62,732 nt of DNA from a virus: positions 1 to 62,732 of IMG/VR virus record IMGVR_UViG_3300047321_000416; one strand, 5' to 3'. Below, piece after piece: positions 15,433 through 23,742 of the stretch. A program made the position numbers and the translations under genes. Under the pieces are notes generated by a model. That model was given only the letters and a program-made list of their open reading frames with translations. It did not search any database and was not told the DNA's origin. Each line of letters opens with the position of its first letter. Within the stretch, counting starts at the first letter, position 1.

Positions 15433-17759
15433 TGCCCTACAAAATTGTCAAGCGAGCAGAACAATACTGCGTCGTGAAAAAGACCACGGGCGAGAGCAAG
15501 GGCTGCTCGCGAACCGCCGCAGAAGCCGGCAAGCACATGGCCGCGCTCTACGCCAACGAGCCGAAGGCTGCGAAGAATCCGACCGAAGCTCAGCAAGAGT
15601 CGCTGCACATCTCCATGCGGCACATGGCGATGTCCGACTCGAGCGGCTACACGGTTCGCAAAGAAACGTTCGAAGGCCGGCCGCACCTTGTGGTGCCGGT
15701 CGTGATGCTCGTCGAAGGTGTCGTGCATGCCATCAATGCGGCGAACGCGGAGCTCGTGACGGCCAAGGAGTTCGGCAAGCAGCCGAAGACCTGGAACGGC
15801 CGGCCGATCTTCCACGGTCACCCGATGCGAAACGGCAAGCCGGTCTCGGGCAATCTGCCGGAGATTCTCGCGAAGGAAAAGATTGGCACGGTGTTCAACG
15901 CGACGGCCGACGACAAGCTCGCCGGCGAAGCGTGGATCGATGAGACCGCCTGCCGTGATCGAGCGCCGTCGTTGCTCAAGCGGATTGAAGCCCTCGAGTC
16001 CATCGAAATCAGCGTCGGCGCATTCGTGGACACCGACGATGAAGAAGCGGACTGGAACGGCACGCCCTACAAGGGCAAGTGGCGCGACATCATCAGCGAC
16101 CACCTTGCGTTGCTCCCAGCGGGCGACGAGGGCGCGTGCTCGATCAACATGGGCTGCGGGATTCGTGCAGCGATCGGCAACGGTTCGAATCAGTATGGCA
16201 GTAAGGGCACGGCGAACGCGCACAAGGAAGCGGCTGCAGCTCATCGAGCAGCGGGCAACGCGCACGTCGCCGCCGGCAGCCACAACACGGGCACGGTCGC
16301 CGGGAAGAACAACGAGATCAGCGCACACACGACCGCTCATGAAAAGAGTCTCGCCGCGCAGAACGCGACGAACAAAGCGAACGCGGGCTCACAGAAAGCG
16401 AACGTCAACACCTCGCACGGGTCGCACGCGACTCAAGCTGCCGGTCGTGCGAGCGCAGCATCGCGCGGTGGCAATCACAGCGAAGCGACGAGCGCGCATC
16501 GCGAAGCGGCTGACCATCACGAGGCGATTGCGAACTTGATTCACGGTGCCGAAGCCACTCGGGAACAAATGACGGCTGATTCAAACGGAAAGACAAAGAG
16601 GGTTGCGATGTCAGCAGAGAATGCGAGCGCCTTTGCGCGCTTGATGCAGCAAGCGCGGGATTTTTTCCGCATTCAGCAGTCGCCTGACGAGATGACGAGC
16701 TCGGACCTGTCGAAGCGATTGCTCGAAGCGATTCAGGAAGACGAGCCCAATGTCCTGGGCATCGAAGCCTTCTATCCGGTCTCGGACCCAAACACGGTCG
16801 TCTATCGTGTGTGGGAAAAGACGGACATGGGCGCGATGTCGATGGGACCGAACACGTGCTTGTATCAGTGCACGTTCTCGCTCAGCGCAGACGGTGTCGT
16901 GACGCTCAACGATGACGAAAAGGAAGTCGCCGTTGTGACGACCTACGAACCGGTCGAAGAATCGGAAGACGAAGTCAAAGCGGCAGCTGCCGCGAAGATC
17001 GCGAGTGCGGCGGCAGGTGCGCCGGCAAGCGAACCCACAAAGAAGCCCTGCGGGTGCGGCCCCAAAGCCGCGGAGAAAAAACCAATGAAGACTCGCGAAG
17101 AGCGCATCACGGCGCTCATGGCCTGCGAGCACAGCCCGGTCAAGGACAAGGCGATTCTCGAGTCCCTGACGGATGCACAGCTCAAGGTCATGTCGAAGAA
17201 CGGGAAGATCCTGACCGCACTCGGTCAGGGGTCGGAGTTCAAGGTGTGCGCCACGAAGGCGGACGCCGAAGAGGTCATCAAAAAGATGGCCGACGCGCAC
17301 ACGGCACTGCACGGCTACGCCGGGACGATGGCAGCGAAAGCGGCCAAGGACTCGACGCCGCCCGCAGGCGAAGACGGCACGGCCGGCAAGGGCTCGACCC
17401 AGAAGGTCGACCAGGCCAAGGGCAGCAAGGATCCGAAGGCGGCGCAGGCAGCGACGTTCGCGGAACTGCTCGAAGCGGCCGATCCGGACACCCGCACGGC
17501 GATCAACGCGGCCACTGCGGCGGCGAAGGCTCGCAAGGCGGAATCGATCAAGTCGCTGAAGGCGAATCCGAAGAGCAAGTTCACGGATGAGCAGCTCGAA
17601 GCGATGCCGGTCGATCAGCTCGAGAATCTGGTCGCCCTCACCGGCGGCGAGATCCGGGACTACAGCGGCGCGGGCACGACCCGCAAGGATGCGCCGGAAG
17701 GCATTCCGGCTCCGACCGACCTGGGCGAAGCGATTCGCGCAGCGAGGGCGAAGAAGTAA
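15432..17759 (+). CDS. DUF2213-type prohead protein with insert and scaffold-like tail
   Basis: 775 residues, much longer than usual. A small N-terminal domain (about 1-50, with YCVVKKTTGESKGCS) precedes the DUF2213 domain (about 60-250), a prohead protease/scaffold region ending GDEGACSINMGCG. The linker GNGSNQYGSKG follows near residue 254, then a His/Ala/Asn-rich, low-complexity stretch to about 375 with repeated A-H-x-x-A units. A second globular part and a long Ala/Lys/Glu helical tail resemble a scaffold. It likely drives prohead assembly; the insert looks like an acquired module. Confidence 0.8.
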   Translation: MPYKIVKRAEQYCVVKKTTGESKGCSRTAAEAGKHMAALYANEPKAAKNPTEAQQESLHISMRHMAMSDSSGYTVRKETFEGRPHLVVPVVMLVEGVVHAINAANAELVTAKEFGKQPKTWNGRPIFHGHPMRNGKPVSGNLPEILAKEKIGTVFNATADDKLAGEAWIDETACRDRAPSLLKRIEALESIEISVGAFVDTDDEEADWNGTPYKGKWRDIISDHLALLPAGDEGACSINMGCGIRAAIGNGSNQYGSKGTANAHKEAAAAHRAAGNAHVAAGSHNTGTVAGKNNEISAHTTAHEKSLAAQNATNKANAGSQKANVNTSHGSHATQAAGRASAASRGGNHSEATSAHREAADHHEAIANLIHGAEATREQMTADSNGKTKRVAMSAENASAFARLMQQARDFFRIQQSPDEMTSSDLSKRLLEAIQEDEPNVLGIEAFYPVSDPNTVVYRVWEKTDMGAMSMGPNTCLYQCTFSLSADGVVTLNDDEKEVAVVTTYEPVEESEDEVKAAAAAKIASAAAGAPASEPTKKPCGCGPKAAEKKPMKTREERITALMACEHSPVKDKAILESLTDAQLKVMSKNGKILTALGQGSEFKVCATKADAEEVIKKMADAHTALHGYAGTMAAKAAKDSTPPAGEDGTAGKGSTQKVDQAKGSKDPKAAQAATFAELLEAADPDTRTAINAATAAAKARKAESIKSLKANPKSKFTDEQLEAMPVDQLENLVALTGGEIRDYSGAGTTRKDAPEGIPAPTDLGEAIRAARAKK

Positions 17760-17777
17760 TTCTGCATCGCGCAGAAT
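17759..17777. terminator. 7-bp hairpin between DUF2213 and tail tube genes
   Basis: ATTCTGC (17759-17765) pairs with GCAGAAT (17771-17777) around five bases, starting in the stop codon. CTTCTCG follows rather than a T run, so it is more likely an attenuator or mRNA-end hairpin than a strong terminator. Confidence 0.45.
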
Positions 17778-17799
17778 CTTCTCGTAAAGGAGGGCACAC

Positions 17800-18228
17800 A
17801 TGCCTGTATTCCCGAATGGCGCTGAGAGCAACGGCATCTCAGCTCACGGAACGATCATCAAGCGGAATGGGACGCCGATCGCGGAGTTGAAAGATATCAC
17901 CGCGCCGGCGCTCACCCGCAAACCGATCGAGACGACGACGCACAATTCGGCGGATGACAGCTACGTGGTCGGCATTCGTCGTAAGGGCGAGCTCACGTTC
18001 AACGTGAACTTTCTCCCGAGCGGCGAGGTCACTCACGGAACCGTCAGCGGGCTTCTGGATGCCTGGGCGACCGGCTCGAAGGATCACTACGAGATCGACT
18101 TCGCGGACGGCGCAACCTGGCAGTTCAGCGGCTTCGTATCGAACATCGCAGCGAAGGCTCCGGTCGACGGCGCATTCGAAGCGGCGATTTCGATTCGTCC
18201 GAGCGGTTCACAGACGCTGCTCCCATAA
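17800..18228 (+). CDS. Tail tube protein (major tail protein)
   Basis: 142 residues with a clear AAGGAGG site. The pattern ELKDITAPALTRKPIETTTH, then IRRKGELTFNVNF, and a closing IRPSGSQTLLP matches lambda gpV-type tail tube proteins that stack as hexamers. It lies between the DUF2213 gene and the major capsid gene rather than with the tail genes, which is unusual. Confidence 0.8.
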   Translation: MPVFPNGAESNGISAHGTIIKRNGTPIAELKDITAPALTRKPIETTTHNSADDSYVVGIRRKGELTFNVNFLPSGEVTHGTVSGLLDAWATGSKDHYEIDFADGATWQFSGFVSNIAAKAPVDGAFEAAISIRPSGSQTLLP

Positions 18229-18271
18229 GGGCAGCACGGATCAACAGTAAGGTCAGAGGAGAAAAGAGACA

Positions 18272-18715
18272 ATGGCAACAAAGCGTTCCATCGTCCTGCG
18301 TGGCGACCCGGAGTTCAACGAATACGGGACCGCGCAGGAGAGCATCAAGCCCGGATATCTGGTCAAGGGCGTCAGTCTGCTGCTGAAGCAGACGGCCACG
18401 GCCGGATGCGTCCGTGCGCTGGCAGTCGAGCGAGACGAGCTCGGTGTCGGTATCGACGACAAGTATCGTGGCTCGGGCACCATCGCGGCGGCGTATGCCT
18501 CCGGCGATGTGGTCAAGGTCGCGACCTTCGACAGCGGCGACGAAGCGGTGGTCTACGTGCCGTCAGGCACGACCGTCAACGAAGACAGCTATCTGACTTC
18601 GGCGGGCGGCGGACTCTTCACGACCACTTCGACCCCGGCTGACTTCATGGCGCGTTCGCTCGAGAACCTCGGAGCTGTCTCCGTGGAAACGGCCGTCCGC
18701 GTTCAGTTCGTGTAA
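18272..18715 (+). CDS. Head decoration/stabilisation protein (candidate)
   Basis: 147 residues, beta-rich with many Gly/Thr/Val, starting after a strong GAGGAG site. The IKPGYLVKG and RALAVERDELGVGIDD segments are typical of small virion proteins encoded just before capsid genes. I infer a decoration role from position and composition. Confidence 0.6.
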   Translation: MATKRSIVLRGDPEFNEYGTAQESIKPGYLVKGVSLLLKQTATAGCVRALAVERDELGVGIDDKYRGSGTIAAAYASGDVVKVATFDSGDEAVVYVPSGTTVNEDSYLTSAGGGLFTTTSTPADFMARSLENLGAVSVETAVRVQFV

Positions 18716-18733
18716 CACTTGTAGACAAGTGTT
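18714..18733. promoter_or_regulatory. 20-bp palindrome upstream of the capsid gene
   Basis: AACACTTGTAGACAAGTGTT is a perfect inverted repeat, 9 + 9 bp around AG. It overlaps the stop of the previous gene and the -35 box of the next promoter candidate. It could be an operator for a repressor or a termination hairpin for the upstream transcript. Confidence 0.65.
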
Positions 18734-18759
18734 GACACATTCACACAACGGAAGATAAA
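18732..18759 (+). promoter_or_regulatory. Promoter candidate for the major capsid gene
   Basis: TTGACA (18732-18737), a 16-base spacer, and GATAAA (18754-18759, 4 of 6 matches to TATAAT) lie just before the AAAGGGAG ribosome site of the capsid gene. The first two bases of the -35 box are the end of the palindrome. Confidence 0.5.
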
Positions 18760-18773
18760 GGGAGACAAGTCAA

Positions 18774-19796
18774 ATGGAACAGAACGTCGCGGCTGCCGAG
18801 TCCCTGTTCGGAGCAAGCTCCGGACGCTGGGCGACGGCGGCCCTCAAGGCAGAGTTCGCGAAGACGGGGCGCATTGCGACCTCGGCTCTGCGGACCCTGG
18901 ATACCCTGCGCCACGAGGAATGGAAGTTCTTCGATGACGCGCTCGTCGCGGAAGCGGTCATCCGACTCGTCGGAGTCGGCGACCTCATCGCTGCGGGTCT
19001 CACGCGCAACGTCCCGAACGCGCTCGGCAAGACCGTGTTCGGCTACGAGCAGATCACCAACATGGACGCCGCGAGCATTTCGCTCGACGGTATTTCACGG
19101 ACGGCAAATGATCGTCAGGAGTTCAACCTGAATCAGCTGCCGCTGCCGATCACCCACAAGGACTTCTTCATCAACCTGCGACAGCTCACCACGTCGCGGG
19201 AGAAGGGCGAGCCGCTCGACACGACCGGCGCTCGTCAGGCGGGACGCCGCGTTGCGGAATCCCTCGAGTTCATGCTCTTCCAGGGTGGTCCGGTGTTCGG
19301 CGGTCTCCCGCTCTACGGCTACACGACGTTCCCCGACCGCAAGCAGGGGAATTTCGATGGCCACAAGCACTGGGGCGATCCCTCGAAAGCCGGCACGTCG
19401 TATCTCACGGACGTGCTCAACGCTTTCAAGACGCTCCAGGCTGTCACGAACCGCATGTATGGTCCCTACACCATCTACGTCCCCGCGGACGCTGGTGTCG
19501 TGATCAATAACGACTACAACCCGGGAACGGCGAACATTCAGTCGATTCGCAACCGTCTGCTCCAGATCGAGGGAGTCAACGGAATCCGAGTCGCTGACCA
19601 GCTGCCTTCCGGCAACGTCGTCATCAAGCAGGACACGGTGGACGTCGCCGCGTGGGTCCAGGGAGAACCGCTTCAGACCGTCCAGTGGGACGAATACGGC
19701 GGCTTCCAGATCAACTTCAAGGCGTTCGCCATCGGGATCCCGCTCATGCGCTCGGACGCGGCTCACCGCTGCGGCATCTACCACCTGAACGGCTAA
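18774..19796 (+). CDS. Major capsid protein
   Basis: 340 residues. An N-terminal arm is followed by a region with FFDDALVAEAVIRLVGVGDL and TRNVPNALGKTVFGYEQ, and the C-terminal half (DYNPGTANIQS, VAAWVQGEPLQ, IGIPLMRSDA) fits the HK97-fold capsid/encapsulin group by eye. It should build the icosahedral shell. It is flanked by its own promoter candidate and a terminator, consistent with very high expression. Confidence 0.88.
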   Translation: MEQNVAAAESLFGASSGRWATAALKAEFAKTGRIATSALRTLDTLRHEEWKFFDDALVAEAVIRLVGVGDLIAAGLTRNVPNALGKTVFGYEQITNMDAASISLDGISRTANDRQEFNLNQLPLPITHKDFFINLRQLTTSREKGEPLDTTGARQAGRRVAESLEFMLFQGGPVFGGLPLYGYTTFPDRKQGNFDGHKHWGDPSKAGTSYLTDVLNAFKTLQAVTNRMYGPYTIYVPADAGVVINNDYNPGTANIQSIRNRLLQIEGVNGIRVADQLPSGNVVIKQDTVDVAAWVQGEPLQTVQWDEYGGFQINFKAFAIGIPLMRSDAAHRCGIYHLNG

Positions 19797-19828
19797 TCGC
19801 CGTCGGAGGCTGAAGAGCTTAAACTAGT

Positions 19829-19886
19829 CCCGACGCTTAATCACTCGGCATAGGACCGAGAAACGATGGGCGTCGGGCAATTTTTC
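19829..19886 (+). terminator. Bipartite rho-independent terminator after the capsid gene
   Basis: CCCGACGC (19829-19836) pairs with GCGTCGGG (19870-19877); an inner stem CTCGG (19844-19848) / CCGAG (19856-19860) sits inside, and CAATTTTTC follows. The two-level stem with a U run is a strong intrinsic terminator signature. Confidence 0.8.
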
Positions 19887-19900
19887 TAACAGGAGCTCAC

Positions 19901-20533
19901 GTGCCATTCAACAGCACTCCCGGCGATCCACTCGCGAACTCGTATCCGAGTGTCGCTGAGTTCACCGACTACTGGTCACTATGGCCGAATCGGCAGCCAG
20001 CATGGATTGCGGGCTCGACGACGCAAGAGATTCAGTCGTCGCTCATGGCTGCAACGCTCCTGACCGACGAGTCGTTTCTCTGGACGGGCGGGTCGAATAC
20101 GCCGGTGACCGTGCCGCCGCAAGCGCTCATCTGGCCGCGCAACGGCATGCTCGACATCAACGGCAATCTGATCCCGAACGATCCGACGAACCCGTTGTGC
20201 ATTCCAATTCGGCTCAAGCAAGCGGTGTGCGAGTTCGCTGGTCAGTTGTTCGCAACGGATCGCCTCGCAGACAACGATGCGGACAAGTTCCAGGTTCAGA
20301 GCGTGCGAGCCGGCGACCTCGACCTCCGCATGCAGCGAGCGTCGCTCGAGACTATCGAGTCGGCGGACATCTGGGCTCGATTGCATTCGCCGGAGTTCAA
20401 CTGGATCAGCAACGCGGTGCCGGAAGTTGTTCGACGTATGCTGCTCCAGTCGTGGTATACGGCGCCGACGATCAAGCGTCCGCTCATCTTCAAGTCGTTC
20501 GGAGGTTCGCTCGGCAATCGAGGTAGACCGTAA
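19901..20533 (+). CDS. Head-tail connector, DnaT-like/gp6-type
   Basis: 210 residues. YPSVAEFTDYWSL at the start, then a repeated helix-turn pattern (SLMAATLLTDESFLW) and ALIWPRNGMLD, typical of the head-tail adaptor family annotated as DnaT-like in phage head modules. It would bridge portal and tail. Confidence 0.7.
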   Translation: MPFNSTPGDPLANSYPSVAEFTDYWSLWPNRQPAWIAGSTTQEIQSSLMAATLLTDESFLWTGGSNTPVTVPPQALIWPRNGMLDINGNLIPNDPTNPLCIPIRLKQAVCEFAGQLFATDRLADNDADKFQVQSVRAGDLDLRMQRASLETIESADIWARLHSPEFNWISNAVPEVVRRMLLQSWYTAPTIKRPLIFKSFGGSLGNRGRP

Positions 20534-20952
20534 TGGCATTCCCACGCGAACTGTTCTCCAACCTCGGAGTGCCGCTCATCTCGAAGCTGCTCGACGGTGT
20601 CAAGACCACCGTCACGTGGACGCCGTGGATTGGCGATGACGGTCGCGGCACGGATGCGTTCGGCACGCCGCAACTGCTCCGACCGTTCGTGAGCAAGAAG
20701 TCGAAGCTCATTCGCACGATGGGCGGGCGGCTCGCGACGGTGCTCGCGACGGTGCAGTTCGTTGAGCCGATTCCGAGCGTGACGCCGAATGTTGGAAAAG
20801 TCCGCGTCTCGCCGATTGACCCGCGAGACAAGATTGTTCTCGACGACGGACAGACGGCACCGATCGTGGATATCGGCGGCTTCAACGATCCCGTCACGAA
20901 GCAACCGTTCGCACCGAAGGTCATGCTGGGGAACATCACCAAGGGCAGCTAA
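20533..20952 (+). CDS. Head-closure/neck protein (candidate)
   Basis: 139 residues, beta-rich, in the position of a head-closure protein after the connector. It starts inside the previous stop (TAATGG). The start KTTVTWTPWIGDDGRG and mid FVEPIPSVTPNVGKVRVSP are consistent with a small virion barrel. Not recognised beyond position. Confidence 0.55.
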   Translation: MAFPRELFSNLGVPLISKLLDGVKTTVTWTPWIGDDGRGTDAFGTPQLLRPFVSKKSKLIRTMGGRLATVLATVQFVEPIPSVTPNVGKVRVSPIDPRDKIVLDDGQTAPIVDIGGFNDPVTKQPFAPKVMLGNITKGS

Positions 20953-21021
20953 CGTATATCATTGTATCGATTGGTCCGCGGCTTCGTCCTGAAGTCGTTT
21001 TCTTCACGTGGAGATTATTGA

Positions 21022-22305
21022 ATGAAGATCCTCTGGATCGGTGATGCCGTGGTGGCAAGCGGCTTTGGTCGCTGCACCTCGAAGATTCTCGAGCAGGTGA
21101 TAAAGTCCCACGATGCTGTCGTGCTGGGCGTCAATTACCACGGGGATCCTCATTCGGAACCCTACAAGGTGTATCCGGCGCAGCAACCAGGTTCGCATCC
21201 GCTCGGCCTAGGTCGACTCAGGTTCGTCCTGGAGCGTGAAGCCCCTGATATGATCGTCATCCAGACGAATCCTTGGCATGTGCCCGCATACACCGAGCGT
21301 ATCCGGAAATGGAGCACTGCTCCAATCGTCGGCATCATCGCGGTCGAAGGAAAGAATCCGGGCGGGCATTATCTCAAGAGTCTCGATCACGCGATTTTCT
21401 GGACGCAGTTTGGACTCGACGAAGCTCGCAAGGGCGGCTACACGGGAACGGCGAGCGTCATCCCATTGGGCGTCGACCTCGAAGCCTTTCAGCCGGGCAG
21501 CACGTCGGAAGCTCGGCGTCGATTGCAGCTGCCGAAGGACGTCGAGGCGGGCTTCATCGTCCTGAACGTCAATCGAAATCAGCACCGCAAGCGGCTCGAC
21601 CTGAGCATCATCGCGTTCGCGAAGTGGGTGAAGGATTACTACATCGATGATGCGTTCCTGTATCTCCACGCGATGGAGGGCAGCACCATCCAGCTCGATG
21701 TCGATGGGCTCACGCAATACTGCGGTATCCCGAAGCGCGTCGTGCATGCCGAACCGGTGGATGTCTATCAGGGAGCAAGCCACGCTTACCTCCTCGCAAC
21801 GATTCAAGCGAGCGACGTGGGACTCTCCACATCTCTTGGCGAGGGATGGGGATTAACCACAATGGAAAGCATGGCATGCGGGAAAGCGAATATCGCAACC
21901 GAATACTCGGCGATTCCCGAGTGGGCCGGCAATACCGTGAAGCTCGTTCCGGTGGCGAGTGAAGGCGTGATGCCCGACGTTTACGGGCAACTTGGTGGCA
22001 CGCCCAACGTAAATGATATTGTGGGGGCTTTGCACGAGCTCTACACCAACCGCACGTCTCGCGGGGTGCTCGCCCACCGTGGGCTTCAGCGTGTGAGCGA
22101 ACCGCAATTTCGGTGGGAAAATATCGGTCAGCGCTACGCCAAGACGCTCGAGAGAGTCCATGATCGCATTCTCGCTGAACGGAGCCGCCGAGTTCAAGAA
22201 GAACCTGAAGTCGCTCCGAACGGGAGCGCCGACGGAAGTGGGCCGAGCGCTGTATCAGGAGACGGAAGTCGAAGCGACGGAGTGCAAGAAGCTCTGTCCC
22301 GTTGA
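21022..22305 (+). CDS. GT4-type glycosyltransferase in the connector module
   Basis: 427 residues. GT-B fold, family 4: start MKILWIGDAVVASGFGR and the late GEGWGLTTMESMACGKANI, the E-x7-E donor-binding motif. A GT gene between head-closure and gp10-like genes is atypical. Its last 49 codons overlap the next gene by 146 bp in another frame and look disordered (EEPEVAPNGSADGSGPS), so the original stop was probably lost on insertion. It may glycosylate the virion or the host surface. Confidence 0.85.
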   Translation: MKILWIGDAVVASGFGRCTSKILEQVIKSHDAVVLGVNYHGDPHSEPYKVYPAQQPGSHPLGLGRLRFVLEREAPDMIVIQTNPWHVPAYTERIRKWSTAPIVGIIAVEGKNPGGHYLKSLDHAIFWTQFGLDEARKGGYTGTASVIPLGVDLEAFQPGSTSEARRRLQLPKDVEAGFIVLNVNRNQHRKRLDLSIIAFAKWVKDYYIDDAFLYLHAMEGSTIQLDVDGLTQYCGIPKRVVHAEPVDVYQGASHAYLLATIQASDVGLSTSLGEGWGLTTMESMACGKANIATEYSAIPEWAGNTVKLVPVASEGVMPDVYGQLGGTPNVNDIVGALHELYTNRTSRGVLAHRGLQRVSEPQFRWENIGQRYAKTLERVHDRILAERSRRVQEEPEVAPNGSADGSGPSAVSGDGSRSDGVQEALSR

Positions 22306-22555
22306 CACCGGCGCGCTGCGCGCGAGCATCTTCGTTGTCGGCCCGATCGTTGAAGGGAAGAAGACGAAGACGATGATTGTCTGCGGTGGACCCGCTGCGC
22401 CGTATGCGTTCTGGGTCCACGAGAACTTGGTTGCGATTCACCCAGTTGGGCAGGCGAAGTTCATCGAAGCTCCGTTGCTCGAGAGTCGGACATCCATCGC
22501 CGGTCGTGTTGCGGCGCGAGTCGACTTGAATCGAGCGATGAAAGGACAACCGTAA
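22160..22555 (+). CDS. HK97 gp10-like head-tail joining protein
   Basis: 131 residues. VDTGALRASI near residue 48 is the hallmark of HK97 gp10-like tail-completion proteins, followed by a beta-rich segment with AAPYAFWVHE. The start inside the preceding gene follows from the alignment of the family's N-terminus. Confidence 0.8.
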   Translation: MIAFSLNGAAEFKKNLKSLRTGAPTEVGRALYQETEVEATECKKLCPVDTGALRASIFVVGPIVEGKKTKTMIVCGGPAAPYAFWVHENLVAIHPVGQAKFIEAPLLESRTSIAGRVAARVDLNRAMKGQP

Positions 22556-23013
22556 TGGCGTGGCTCGACGATCTGATTCTCTTGCTGGAAGACTCAACGC
22601 TTCCGCTCGACGCGCCGACGCCTGGCTTCGCGCTCAATACCGATCTGTTTGCGACATCGAAGGGCACGGTTCCGCGGCTCGCGGGCAGTGGCACCGTCGC
22701 GTTGACCGAAACGTCGGCCGGTCCGCCCGAGCGCACACAGAACAGCGTCATTCGACCGGGCTACGTGCATGTCGGCGCACAGATCCGCGCTCGAGCTGAC
22801 ACGCCCGCCCTCGCGTATGCAACGGCTCGCAAAGCTTACGACAAGCTCGTCGGTATTCGCAATGTGAAAGTTGGCGCATCGAGTGGCACCGCGACGTTCT
22901 ACCGCGAGATCAACCCGTTGCAAGAGCCGCAGGACATGAACGCGGACTCGCACGACCAGACTTCGTTTGTATTCACCATCCACGCAATCAAGCGTTACTC
23001 AGCAGGAGACTAG
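22555..23013 (+). CDS. Tail terminator/minor capsid-type protein
   Basis: 152 residues beginning in the previous stop (TAATGG). Two helices flank a beta sheet (DDLILLLED; SFVFTIHAIKRY), typical of tail-terminator proteins encoded before the tail chaperones. Position-based call. Confidence 0.6.
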   Translation: MAWLDDLILLLEDSTLPLDAPTPGFALNTDLFATSKGTVPRLAGSGTVALTETSAGPPERTQNSVIRPGYVHVGAQIRARADTPALAYATARKAYDKLVGIRNVKVGASSGTATFYREINPLQEPQDMNADSHDQTSFVFTIHAIKRYSAGD

Positions 23014-23014
23014 A

Positions 23015-23398
23015 ATGAAGATTGAAGATCTGTTGGCCGTCGATGACACGGAATACGGCGAGTCCCAGGGCTTCCAGTTCGGCTCCGTTTCGGCCGGCGA
23101 CATCTACGATTACTTCGAGACGGTCGCGCAGTCGATCGGCACACCGGCTCGGCGACTCAACGGCATCAAGCTCGTCGTGCGCTCGCTGGTCAACGAGGAC
23201 AAGACACGGGCCGCGCAGACTGAAGAGCAGTTCAACGTGCTTGTCGAGCAGTTCAAGAAGCGGAACCCTCGCAACATCGCGAAGCTCATCGAGTTCGTGC
23301 TCGAACTCAACGGCATGAATCAGGACGACGCGAAGAAGACCGCAAAAAACGTCTCAAGCGGGGCTCAGTCCGCCGTTTCGCCTTCCGTCTTGCAGTAA
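23015..23398 (+). CDS. Tail assembly chaperone G (0-frame product)
   Basis: 127 residues from ATG 23015 with AGGAG upstream; the earlier frame start at 22967 is within the prior gene. Helical, acidic, with residues 30-100 typical for gpG-like proteins that coat the tape measure. Near its end the codons read GCA AAA AAC, a -1 slippery site, from which a minority of ribosomes would make the G-T fusion. Confidence 0.75.
   Translation: MKIEDLLAVDDTEYGESQGFQFGSVSAGDIYDYFETVAQSIGTPARRLNGIKLVVRSLVNEDKTRAAQTEEQFNVLVEQFKKRNPRNIAKLIEFVLELNGMNQDDAKKTAKNVSSGAQSAVSPSVLQ
23344..23350 (+). promoter_or_regulatory. Programmed -1 frameshift site A AAA AAC
   Basis: In the 0 frame of the chaperone gene the heptamer is split A AAA AAC, the canonical slippery sequence. 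The -1 frame downstream is open and reads RLKRGSVRRFAFRLAVKLGV before the next domain, exactly as expected for a gpG-T fusion. This arrangement is well known in lambda-like tail modules. Confidence 0.9.
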
Positions 23399-23742
23399 AG
23401 CTCGGCGTGTGGGACGTCGATCGGATGCTCCGGTCGATGTCGCACAAGCTGCTGATTGAATGGATGGCTTTTTCTGAGCTGGAGCCATTCGACGAAACCA
23501 GGGATGATATTCGGTCGGCGTCAATTCAAGCCACGCTCTGCGAGATCAAGCGTGATCGTGATCGACGCAAGCAACCGTATACCTGGATGGATTTCAAAGT
23601 TCCCTTTGGCGATGAGCCGAGGATGGAAACACCAAGCACCGTGAAGGATGCTCCGACGCCGGCTCGTTCGAGCGCAGAGCTGAAGTTCATGGCACAGATG
23701 ATCGTCGCGGACGCAAACGCGGCGATGAAGAGGAAACGATAA
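23350..23742 (+). CDS. Tail assembly chaperone T domain (made by -1 frameshift)
   Basis: 130 residues in the -1 frame from 23350, giving a fused product of about 242 residues with gpG. A GTG at 23407 exists (LGVWDVDRML) but conservation-like pattern upstream of it supports frameshift translation. The helical WMAFSELEPFDE segment is characteristic of second-frame tail chaperones. The stop overlaps the tape measure start (TAATG). Confidence 0.85.
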   Translation, partial: RLKRGSVRRFAFRLAVKLGVWDVDRMLRSMSHKLLIEWMAFSELEPFDETRDDIRSASIQATLCEIKRDRDRRKQPYTWMDFKVPFGDEPRMETPSTVKDAPTPARSSAELKFMAQMIVADANAAMKRKR

